This document shows, piece after piece, positions 1 to 5,760 of a stretch of DNA of 10,103 bases. The notes below the pieces were generated by a model, which saw only the letters and a program-made list of their open reading frames with translations, was not told where the DNA came from and searched no databases. A program made the translations under genes and the position numbers. Source of the DNA: Pseudomonadota bacterium (GTDB taxonomy: Bacteria; Pseudomonadota; Alphaproteobacteria; Rickettsiales; SXRF01); the NCBI GenBank assembly GCA_028873275.1, contig JAGWLJ010000031.1, positions 1 to 10,103 of the forward strand, written 5' to 3'. Positions within the stretch are counted from its first letter, which is position 1. Each line of letters starts with the position of its first letter.

Positions 1-990
1 GGGCAGGCGCTCATGAATCACTTCCGGGTCGAGATGATCGAGATGCAGGTAAATGTGGTCCTTGTTCGGCCCCACACCCCTGCCCTCGCGGATTTCAATG
101 GTCATGGCACGGCTGACCACGTCGCGTGAAGCGAGATCCTTGGCATGCGGCGCATAACGCTCCATGAAGCGCTCGCCCTGCGAGTTGACCAGGTAACCGC
201 CCTCGCCGCGCACGCCTTCGGTGATCAGGCAGCCGGCGCCATAAATGCCGGTGGGATGAAACTGCACGAACTCCATATCTTCGAGCGGCAATCCGGCGCG
301 CAGCACCATGCCGCCGCCGTCGCCGGTGCAGGTATGTGCCGAGGTGCAGGAGAAATAGGCGCGCCCATAGCCGCCGGTGGCCAGCACGACGATATGCGCG
401 TTGAAGCGATGAAGCGTGCCGTCATCCAGATTCCAGGCCAGCACGCCACGGCAGGCCCCCTCTTCATCCATCAGCAAATCGATGGCAAAATATTCGATAA
501 AGAATTGCGCCTTATGGCGCAGCGCCTGCGTGTAGAGCGTATGCAGAATAGCATGGCCGGTGCGGTCGGCTGCCGCGCAGGTGCGCTGCGCCGTGCCTTT
601 GCCGAAATGCGTCGTCATTCCGCCGAAAGGACGCTGGTAGATTTTGCCCTGCTCGGTGCGCGAGAACGGCACGCCCTGATGCTCTAATTCAATCACCGCC
701 TCCATAGCGTTCTTGCACATGTATTCGATGGCGTCCTGGTCGCCCAGCCAGTCCGATCCCTTGACGGTATCGTACATATGCCACCGCCAGTCATCCTCGC
801 CCATATTCCCCAGCGCCGCCGAGATGCCGCCCTGCGCCGCGACGGTATGGCTGCGAGTCGGGAAAACCTTGGTCACGCAGGCGGTATTGAGCCCCGCTGC
901 CGCCATGCCGAAGGTGGCGCGCAAGCCAGCGCCGCCGGCGCCGACGACGACGACATCGTTATAGTGATCAATGATGGGGTAAGCGGCCAT
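1..990 (-). CDS. sdhA: Succinate dehydrogenase flavoprotein subunit, N-terminal 330 codons (partial)
   Basis: This is the FAD-carrying catalytic subunit of complex II, which oxidises succinate to fumarate on the cytoplasmic face of the inner membrane. The first 330 residues are present and the rest of the usual ~590-600 lies outside the window. The dinucleotide-binding motif GAGGAG is at residues 17-22. The FPTRSHT motif supplies His48, equivalent to E. coli His45, the residue covalently bound to FAD. HPTG (His245), the TEG motif (Thr257, Glu258) and Arg289 in SRDVV match E. coli His242, Thr254, Glu255 and Arg286 with a constant offset of three, so the active-site residues visible here are intact. 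The start at 990 gives the expected N-terminus. It lies one base after the stop of the upstream small gene (TAATATG). The nearest purine-rich stretch, AGAAGG at 1007-1012, is about 16 bases away, so initiation probably depends on coupling to the gene before it. Confidence 0.97.
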   Translation of the reverse strand, partial: MAAYPIIDHYNDVVVVGAGGAGLRATFGMAAAGLNTACVTKVFPTRSHTVAAQGGISAALGNMGEDDWRWHMYDTVKGSDWLGDQDAIEYMCKNAMEAVIELEHQGVPFSRTEQGKIYQRPFGGMTTHFGKGTAQRTCAAADRTGHAILHTLYTQALRHKAQFFIEYFAIDLLMDEEGACRGVLAWNLDDGTLHRFNAHIVVLATGGYGRAYFSCTSAHTCTGDGGGMVLRAGLPLEDMEFVQFHPTGIYGAGCLITEGVRGEGGYLVNSQGERFMERYAPHAKDLASRDVVSRAMTIEIREGRGVGPNKDHIYLHLDHLDPEVIHERLP

Positions 991-991
991 A

Positions 992-1516
992 TTATCGGGA
1001 TGCCTGCCTTCTCTGCTCTGTGGTTTGATTAATGTGGCGAGCAGCCACCATTTGTTTGGCCATGTCTATGGCTTCCTGCGGCATGAATTCACCTATCTGC
1101 GGATCATTCAACATCGCCATGGAACGCTCCGGCCATGCATGCAGGTCGACAATAATATTATACACATCGGAAAAGAATCGATCATCAATTGGCTGCTGAT
1201 GTACCTGTTTGTATGCTACCTGATGATGATTAAGAAAGGTAACTAGATTCTCCGTTACCTTGTTATCCTGAGTGGTTTCAAATATCCAGGCAATGGAGGA
1301 ACTTTCCGGATGCAAAGCTATTGCTGTAGGCACTCCTGACTGCAGCGCCCTGCGTTCCGCATATTGCATCTTATGTATGGCAGTATCAGTTAAATTTTCC
1401 GCTTCCTGTCTATATACTCCACTAAAGGTGATACTCTCTTGTCTGCCCTCAGTAAGTTGTTCTGGCAGCAGTGTATCGTAATTAATAATCTTCTTGCTAT
1501 ATACTAATGTTTTCAT
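992..1516 (-). CDS. Hypothetical protein embedded in the sdh operon, between sdhD and sdhA
   Basis: I do not recognise this 174-residue protein. It looks soluble: there is no signal peptide and no hydrophobic stretch long enough to span the membrane. It has no cysteine and is rich in glutamine (16) and histidine (7), with a basic Gln/Arg-rich C-terminus. No catalytic motif is evident, and I do not see the RGxxE motif of the flavinylation factor SdhE. That it is a real gene is supported by a strong ribosome-binding site (GAGGAGG, 4 bases before the ATG), a 9-base gap after sdhD, and a stop only one base before the sdhA start. GC content is about 44% by hand count, well below the flanking sdh genes, and codons such as AAT, ATA, TAT and TTA are used freely. 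This suggests later acquisition than its neighbours. A role linked to complex II is possible from position only. No function can be assigned. Confidence 0.8.
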   Translation of the reverse strand: MKTLVYSKKIINYDTLLPEQLTEGRQESITFSGVYRQEAENLTDTAIHKMQYAERRALQSGVPTAIALHPESSSIAWIFETTQDNKVTENLVTFLNHHQVAYKQVHQQPIDDRFFSDVYNIIVDLHAWPERSMAMLNDPQIGEFMPQEAIDMAKQMVAARHINQTTEQRRQASR

Positions 1517-1520
1517 GTTG

Positions 1521-1527
1521 CCTCCTC
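1521..1527 (-). promoter_or_regulatory. Strong Shine-Dalgarno site of the embedded sdh-operon gene
   Basis: On the minus strand this reads GAGGAGG and is followed by CAAC and the ATG at 1516. It overlaps the first two bases of the sdhD stop codon (1528-1526), so ribosomes ending on sdhD finish on this site. It is the strongest ribosome-binding site in the window and fixes the start of the 174-codon gene. Confidence 0.8.
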
Positions 1528-1936
1528 ACATCCCCGCCGCGGCTTCCAGCATATGCAGCTTGAGCACGGCCAGGATGCACACCGCCGCCAGTGTGAAGCA
1601 GCCCAGCGCATTGATCAGCAGCAATGTGTATTTCGGCACCGGCGCATGCACGTAATCCTCGATCACCACCTGCAGCCCCAGCTTGGCGTGCCAGAATCCG
1701 GCCACCGCCAGCAGCGCCACCGGCAGCGCATGCAGCGGCGAGGCGAACCACTCCGCCACCTTGACGACATCCGGCGTCATCAGCGCCGTCAGCAGCGACG
1801 CCAGGAACCACAGCGACAGCGGCACCAGCGCCAGCGCCGTCACGCGCTGCCACCACCAGTGACCAACGGCATGATGCGAAGCGCCCAGCCCCTTGACCCG
1901 GGCCAGTTTGGTACGCATATCGGAGGAATGTGCCAT
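1526..1936 (-). CDS. sdhD: Succinate dehydrogenase membrane anchor subunit D
   Basis: This hydrophobic anchor of complex II is 136 residues long. With SdhC it binds haem b and forms the ubiquinone site. Three membrane-spanning segments are visible, at about residues 31-53, 68-92 and 102-126. The N-terminal part has the GLG...GHWWWQR pattern common in alphaproteobacterial SdhD. In the second helix, His83 within FWHAKLGLQ corresponds to E. coli His71, the axial haem ligand. Asp94-Tyr95 in EDYVH match E. coli Asp82-Tyr83 at the quinone pocket. The ATG at 1936 lies one base after the sdhC stop (TGATATG) and has GAGG about 6 bases upstream, so translation is coupled to sdhC. Downstream, the usual next gene sdhA is displaced by the unrecognised 174-codon gene. 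Confidence 0.95.
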   Translation of the reverse strand: MAHSSDMRTKLARVKGLGASHHAVGHWWWQRVTALALVPLSLWFLASLLTALMTPDVVKVAEWFASPLHALPVALLAVAGFWHAKLGLQVVIEDYVHAPVPKYTLLLINALGCFTLAAVCILAVLKLHMLEAAAGM

Positions 1937-1937
1937 A

Positions 1938-2330
1938 TCAATACCTCGCCGCCGCGTAAACGAAACCCCAGGTGCCGGCGGTCATGGCGATGGTGAACAG
2001 CACCACCAGCCAGCCGCTGCGCGTCATCACCGGAATGGTGAATCCCTGTCCGATGTCCCAGAACAGGTGGCGCACACCGTTGCCCAGGTGATAATAGAAA
2101 GAGGCGACCCACCCCATCAGACAGAACTGGCCGATCGGCGTTTCCAGCTGCGTGTGCAGATAGGCGAAAGACGCCGGGGCATAGGCCGCCGACCACAGCC
2201 AGCCGGCCAGCAGGATCAGGCCCGCCGAAAGGGCGATGCCGGTGGCGCGGTGAAGAATCGAGAGAACCGAGGAAATCTGCGGCCGGTAAATGCCCAGATG
2301 CGGCGATAAGGGACGGTTATCGTTGGACAT
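1938..2330 (-). CDS. sdhC: Succinate dehydrogenase cytochrome b556 subunit C
   Basis: This is the other membrane anchor of complex II, 130 residues from the chosen start. RPLSPHLGIYRPQ is the typical N-terminal entry to the family. Ser24 and Arg28 in SxxxHRxTG match the quinone-site residues Ser27 and Arg31 of E. coli. His81 in the HxxxGxRHL motif matches E. coli His84, the second axial haem ligand. Three hydrophobic segments fit the family fold. I chose the ATG at 2330 because MSNDNRPLSPH matches the usual N-terminus. A GTG at 2336, in frame and two codons upstream, is an alternative. Neither has a clear Shine-Dalgarno site. This is the first gene of the sdh transcription unit, so the promoter should lie in 2331-2515. 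Confidence 0.95.
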   Translation of the reverse strand: MSNDNRPLSPHLGIYRPQISSVLSILHRATGIALSAGLILLAGWLWSAAYAPASFAYLHTQLETPIGQFCLMGWVASFYYHLGNGVRHLFWDIGQGFTIPVMTRSGWLVVLFTIAMTAGTWGFVYAAARY

Positions 2331-2515
2331 AACCACGACCGGTTGAGGATTGGTACCGCACCTATATAACGGGATCGCGCAAATAATCCATAGGAAATTG
2401 ATGGTTGCGGTTTGATTTAACTGTAATCAAATATTCATATATGATTATAAGATTTATGCTATTCTGAAAACAAAGGTTCATAGAAGCCTCGCAACGCAAT
2501 TATCGCAAGGACGCC
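2331..2515. promoter_or_regulatory. Divergent intergenic region between sdhC and the PfkB-family gene
   Basis: This 185-base AT-rich gap separates divergent genes and must hold promoters in both directions. TTGAT occurs at 2398-2402 and 2412-2416, and its reverse complement ATCAA at 2426-2430, with starts spaced exactly 14 bases apart. TTGATT and AATCAA form a 6-base dyad around 7 bases (2412-2430). For the minus strand, TTATAT (2363-2368) could be an sdh -10 element, but no good -35 is seen. For the plus strand, several AT-rich -10-like sequences lie at 2435-2460 and none is decisive. AAGGA at 2507-2511, 4 bases before the ATG at 2516, is a fair ribosome-binding site for the kinase gene. The regulator, if any, cannot be named. 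Confidence 0.5.
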
Positions 2516-3760
2516 ATGCAGAAAATTCTCTCAAGCGACATTCTCATTGCCGACATCATGATCCCGCTGCCGCAGGATTTGGATGGCGTTTCACCGCATC
2601 TTCGCCCGCAATATAAAAACGTCGCTACGGTACTAGATAACATATTACAGAAAAAAAACGTCAGACGCGGGCAGAAAGTGGCGCTGAGCGAGGAAGAATT
2701 CCGCACGCTTTCCGAAGCCGTATCCGGGCTGCCGACCAACGGCACCGAGCCGGGGGGATCGGCCGCCAACACGCTCACCACGCTGAAAAAGCTGCTCGGC
2801 GACGCCGTTGCCATCGATTTCATGGGAGTGACCGGGCAGGACATGCACGATCATATCATCAACAGGGGCCTGAAGGATGCAGGGGTCAACCTCGTCGCCA
2901 TGACGCATCCGGATGGCAAAGCGCCCAAGTCCGCCCTTTCCTTCGTTTTTACCGAAGCGGACGGCAAGCGCACCATCGCCACCTATCCTGGGAACAACAG
3001 GGAATTCTTCCCCCCGCGAAGAGTCACGCAGGAGTTAAAACTTCCCGAGCACGATATCGTTTTCGTTCAGGGTTCCCTCTGGGAAAAAACAGACAAGGGC
3101 TCCGGCCGGAAAAACTCCCCCGATGAATTCGGCCTGCCGGACAAGATGGTGGCTGAGCGGTGGAACCAGAATAAGGAAATCTGGCTGGCGCTTCCAACCC
3201 ACGCCAAATTCAGCGACAGCATGACCACCGACAATTATCGCTTTCTGATCCCCAGCGCCGACGTGGTGCTTGGCAATCAGGAAGAGCTGATGCGGATTTA
3301 TGAAACCACCGACTTCAATTATGCCATCACGCGCCTCCAGCATGATATCGCCGAACGCGACAAATACAAAAACAGGGAAGGCAAGACCTCAAAGAAGACT
3401 GCCGTTGCCTTCATCACGCGCGGCAAGGAAGGCGCCACCGTGGTAACGCCGCACTCCAGAGATGATGTTCCTGTCGCCCGCATCGACGGTACCAGGATTT
3501 ATGAGCTGGGAGCGGGAGATACCGCTTACGCAGGTTTCCTGGCTGGTCATCTGGCCGATCTTACGCCCAAGCAATCGGCGCAGCTGGCTATGGAGCTGGC
3601 AGCGGGAAAACTGAAATACAATAGCGCCCGCATTCCCGATCCCGGACGGGAGATGCACCGGCGCTCGGAAGAGTCATTTGCCACGCAATCGCTCTGGAAT
3701 GAAGTAAAGCGCGGGCTTTCCGCTGAACGCAACCGGCGCACAGCCTCCGGAACGCTATAG
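2516..3760 (+). CDS. PfkB-family (ribokinase-like) carbohydrate or nucleoside kinase
   Basis: This 414-residue protein belongs to the PfkB/ribokinase superfamily, which phosphorylates sugars or nucleosides with ATP. PGGSAANT at residues 79-86 is the first family signature, the substrate-binding Gly-Gly region. GAGDTAYAGFLAG starting at residue 332 is the second, with Asp335 as the predicted catalytic base and GAG as the anion hole. The residue before GAGD is Leu, where sugar kinases usually have Thr (DTTGAGD). The protein is longer than most members (about 300-340). Extra length lies in a charged stretch at about residues 20-75 and in a Lys/Glu-rich segment near residues 275-300. GGSAANT followed by a lid-like region resembles adenosine-kinase-type members, but the substrate cannot be deduced. 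The gene faces away from sdh and ends tail to tail with ftsE, overlapping it by 6 bases. Confidence 0.88.
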   Translation: MQKILSSDILIADIMIPLPQDLDGVSPHLRPQYKNVATVLDNILQKKNVRRGQKVALSEEEFRTLSEAVSGLPTNGTEPGGSAANTLTTLKKLLGDAVAIDFMGVTGQDMHDHIINRGLKDAGVNLVAMTHPDGKAPKSALSFVFTEADGKRTIATYPGNNREFFPPRRVTQELKLPEHDIVFVQGSLWEKTDKGSGRKNSPDEFGLPDKMVAERWNQNKEIWLALPTHAKFSDSMTTDNYRFLIPSADVVLGNQEELMRIYETTDFNYAITRLQHDIAERDKYKNREGKTSKKTAVAFITRGKEGATVVTPHSRDDVPVARIDGTRIYELGAGDTAYAGFLAGHLADLTPKQSAQLAMELAAGKLKYNSARIPDPGREMHRRSEESFATQSLWNEVKRGLSAERNRRTASGTL

Positions 3761-3761
3761 C
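3754..3761. other. Palindrome holding both stop codons of the kinase gene and ftsE
   Basis: GCTATAGC is a perfect 8-base palindrome. The TAG at 3758-3760 ends the plus-strand kinase gene, and the TAG read at 3757-3755 on the minus strand ends ftsE. There is therefore no room for an intergenic terminator, and transcripts from both sides must run into each other's coding sequence. Confidence 0.9.
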
Positions 3762-4411
3762 TGCGCCAGCTTTCCCTCCTTCAGCCTGAGCACCGGGTAA
3801 TTAAACAACGAAATCATTTGCTCGTCATGCGTGGCGCTGACGACCGTCGTGCCGCCCTGGTTCAGCGCCTCGAACAGGTACATGAAGCGCAGCGAAAGCT
3901 CCGAGTCCAGATTGCCGGTCGGCTCGTCGGCCAGCAGGACGTCCGGGTTGGCGATGACGGCGCGGGCGATGGCGGCGCGTTGCTTCTGCCCGCCGGAAAG
4001 CGCGGCCGGCATGGTGTCGCCGTAATCCCCCAGCCCGATCCAGGCCAGCAATTCCTTCACCTTGCCGTCGATTTCCTCCGGGGATTCGCCGGCGACTTTG
4101 AGCGGCAGCGCCACGTTTCCCGCCACCGTCAGATGATCGAGCAGCCGGTAATCCTGCCGCACCATGCCGATGCGGCGGCGCAGGCGCGGCAATTCGTTGC
4201 GCGGCAGGTTGGTCGCGTCCTCGCCGAACATATGCACGCGCCCCCGGCTGGCGCGATGTTGCAATGAGAGCAGCGCCAGCAGCGTGCTTTTCCCGACGCC
4301 GCTGGGGCCGGCAAGAAAATGAAACGAGCCGCGCTTCAGCTCCAGCGAAACATCCGTGAGGATTTCCTTGCCGGGCAGGTACTCCACGGCGACATGTTCA
4401 AGCGCGATCAT
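3755..4411 (-). CDS. ftsE: Cell division ABC transporter ATP-binding protein FtsE
   Basis: FtsE is the ATPase of the FtsEX complex, which sits at the division septum and activates cell-wall hydrolysis. The 218-residue protein has all the ABC ATPase motifs: Walker A GPSGVGKST (35-43), Q-loop Gln86, signature LSGGQ (138-142), Walker B with Glu163 in ADEPTGNLD, and H-loop His195. The length and the short C-terminus match FtsE better than the lipoprotein-release ATPase LolD, the main alternative. The start at 4411 has no strong Shine-Dalgarno site. ftsX normally follows at once and is absent: the next gene is a convergent kinase overlapping the ftsE stop. The zinc-ribbon and hpt genes upstream fit an alphaproteobacterial ftsE neighbourhood. 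Confidence 0.88.
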   Translation of the reverse strand: MIALEHVAVEYLPGKEILTDVSLELKRGSFHFLAGPSGVGKSTLLALLSLQHRASRGRVHMFGEDATNLPRNELPRLRRRIGMVRQDYRLLDHLTVAGNVALPLKVAGESPEEIDGKVKELLAWIGLGDYGDTMPAALSGGQKQRAAIARAVIANPDVLLADEPTGNLDSELSLRFMYLFEALNQGGTTVVSATHDEQMISLFNYPVLRLKEGKLAQL

Positions 4412-4486
4412 CCGGTCATCAGCAGTTGGCAGTTGTCAGCCGCCAGATATGCTATATCATGGCGACAAGTGCAACCGGATTGACTT
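4412..4486. promoter_or_regulatory. Divergent promoter region between ftsE and the zinc-ribbon gene
   Basis: For the plus strand, TTGTCA (4433-4438), a 16-base spacer and TATCAT (4455-4460) each match the sigma-70-type consensus at five of six positions, about 27 bases before the ATG at 4487. For the minus strand, TTGCAC (4474-4469) with a 17-base spacer to CATATC (4451-4446) is a weaker candidate for ftsE. The dyad GATAT-GCT-ATATC (4446-4458) overlaps both -10 elements. A tandem heptamer GCAGTTG occurs at 4422-4428 and 4429-4435. Confidence 0.5.
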
Positions 4487-5125
4487 ATGATTCTCCAATG
4501 CCCTGAATGCAAAGCGCGCTACGCGGTGCCCAGCCGGGCGGTCGGGCCGGATGGGCGCACCGTGCGCTGCGCCCGCTGCCAGCACAGCTGGCATGCCACT
4601 CCCGAAGCGGCCGCAGAAATGCCGGACGATCTCGACAAGATCATCGACAGCATCAACGCCCGCCCCATTTCTCCCGGCTCCAATCTACCTGCCCTGCGCC
4701 GCAATCCGGTATCGCTCGGGTTGCGCGTGTCAGCCGTTGTCGCCGGCATCGCCGCCATTGCCTTCACGCTTCTCGTGCTGATGCCCGGCTGGGTCGGCTT
4801 TCCGCGCAGCAAGGGGCTGCTGCTGGCCGATATCGGCTTCGTCAAGCTGGCCGATCCGCAGCACCTGGCCTATGAAATCAGCGGCAAGATCACCAACGAG
4901 AGCGACCGGCCCATCCCCCTGCCCGTCCTGCGCGTTACCCTGGCCGGCGAGGATAACCGGCCATTGCAATACTGGGATTTCGACGGTAAGGGAAAGCTGC
5001 TGGCTCCTTCCGAATCGCTGCCTTTCTCCACTGGCAATCTGCCGGTCACCTTCACCAGCGCCACGCATTTCATCGTCGATCTGGGTAATCCGCTCGAGCT
5101 GTCGCTGCGCCGGAAACCGCAATGA
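4487..5125 (+). CDS. MJ0042-type zinc-ribbon membrane protein with DUF3426-like domain
   Basis: The 212-residue protein begins with a zinc ribbon: Cys5-x2-Cys8 and Cys28-x2-Cys31, with the PxxxxGPDGRTVRCxxC pattern of the MJ0042 family. A charged linker follows, then one membrane-spanning helix at about residues 79-99. The C-terminal part of about 110 residues looks like a beta-rich DUF3426/DUF3426-like domain (GKITNESDRPIPLP, followed by strands). The predicted topology puts the zinc ribbon in the cytoplasm and the C-terminal domain in the periplasm. The molecular role is unknown. Its stop overlaps the start of hpt (ATGA), so the two are co-translated. The start at 4487 puts the first Cys at residue 5, as usual for the family, although no clear Shine-Dalgarno site is visible. 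It is divergent from ftsE and shares the 75-base promoter region. Confidence 0.88.
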   Translation: MILQCPECKARYAVPSRAVGPDGRTVRCARCQHSWHATPEAAAEMPDDLDKIIDSINARPISPGSNLPALRRNPVSLGLRVSAVVAGIAAIAFTLLVLMPGWVGFPRSKGLLLADIGFVKLADPQHLAYEISGKITNESDRPIPLPVLRVTLAGEDNRPLQYWDFDGKGKLLAPSESLPFSTGNLPVTFTSATHFIVDLGNPLELSLRRKPQ

Positions 5126-5667
5126 CGCCGCGCCGGCCACCCTGCTCCACCGAAGTGCTGATATCCGCCGCCGAAATTGCCGGGCGCGTATCCTCGCTGG
5201 CGGAAACCATCGCCGCAAAACTTCCGGCGGACATGATGATCGTGTCGCTGCTGCGCGGCAGCTTCGTCTTTACGGCTGATTTAATCCGCGCCCTGCATCT
5301 GACCGGCGCCCATCCGCAGGTGGATTTCATCACCCTCGCCAGCTACGGCGCGAAAACGGTTTCCAGCGGCGAGATCACGATTGTGCGGGACCTCACGGAG
5401 ACCGTTGAAGGACGCGATGTGCTGATCGTCGACGACATCCTCGAATCCGGCCGCACGCTGCATTTCGCCCGGCAGCTGGTAGCGGAGCGCAACGCCCGCA
5501 GCATCCAGATCGCCGTGCTGCTGGAGAAGCCCGGCAAGCGGGCGGTCGATATCCACGCCGATTTCGTCGGCTTCGTGATACCGGACAGGTTCGTGGTCGG
5601 ATACGGCCTCGACTACGCCAATTATTACAGAGAGCTGCCCTATATCGGGGCTGTTGAATCGGTATAA
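5122..5667 (+). CDS. hpt: Hypoxanthine phosphoribosyltransferase
   Basis: This purine-salvage enzyme transfers phosphoribose from PRPP to hypoxanthine or guanine, giving IMP or GMP in the cytoplasm. The 181-residue length is normal for the family. VSLLRGS (41-47) is the pyrophosphate-binding loop. VLIVDDILESGRT (100-112) is the PRPP-binding signature, with Asp104-Asp105 as the acidic pair. LEKPGKR carries the purine-contacting Lys, and the VGFVIPDRFVVGYGLDY stretch near the C-terminus is characteristic of Hpt rather than other type I phosphoribosyltransferases. The start overlaps the stop of the zinc-ribbon gene by 4 bases (ATGA). The TAA stop is embedded in a TATAAT sequence (5663-5668) at the edge of the AT-rich gap that follows. 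Confidence 0.95.
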   Translation: MTPRRPPCSTEVLISAAEIAGRVSSLAETIAAKLPADMMIVSLLRGSFVFTADLIRALHLTGAHPQVDFITLASYGAKTVSSGEITIVRDLTETVEGRDVLIVDDILESGRTLHFARQLVAERNARSIQIAVLLEKPGKRAVDIHADFVGFVIPDRFVVGYGLDYANYYRELPYIGAVESV

Positions 5668-5760
5668 TATTCAATACATTACAATATAAGTTCTTAAATA
5701 GATATTATTTTAACTAAATATTAATTAGTTTTTATTAATTTTGGTCAACGTTTTTTAACG
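5668..5760. promoter_or_regulatory. Very AT-rich intergenic region before the FAD oxidoreductase gene
   Basis: Only 15 of these 93 bases are G or C, in sharp contrast to the coding sequence on either side. AACTAA (5712-5717) and TTAGTT (5725-5730) form a 6-base AT-only dyad around 7 bases, followed by T-rich sequence. This could be a weak terminator for hpt or a protein-binding site. TATTAT (5703-5708) with TTACAA (5679-5684) 18 bases before it is a tentative promoter. No Shine-Dalgarno site precedes either possible start of the next gene. Confidence 0.45.

Noticed and set aside
145..687. Plus-strand open frame of 180 codons opposite sdhA
   Set aside because: sdhA is certain from its FAD and active-site motifs on the other strand; the frame has no domain and no ribosome-binding site.
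1025..1481. Two short plus-strand frames opposite the embedded sdh-operon gene
   Set aside because: The minus-strand gene has a strong ribosome-binding site and fits exactly between sdhD and sdhA; the opposite frames are broken and have no such support.
1497..2196. Alternative frames overlapping sdhC and sdhD on both strands
   Set aside because: SdhC and SdhD have intact haem and quinone residues in their own frames; the alternatives are low-complexity Ala/Gly/Arg or Gln/Arg/His-rich shadows.
2412..2430. Classical FNR box upstream of sdhC
   Set aside because: Half-sites match TTGAT and ATCAA but are separated by 9 bases, not the 4 of a standard FNR site.
2651..2658. Run of eight A in the kinase gene (A-AAA-AAC in frame) as a possible programmed frameshift site
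   Set aside because: The zero-frame product continues through both kinase signatures, so no shift is needed, and no downstream stimulating structure was identified.
5663..5668. Perfect TATAAT at the end of hpt as a promoter -10
   Set aside because: No acceptable -35 lies 16-18 bases upstream, and the sequence partly arises from the hpt stop codon.
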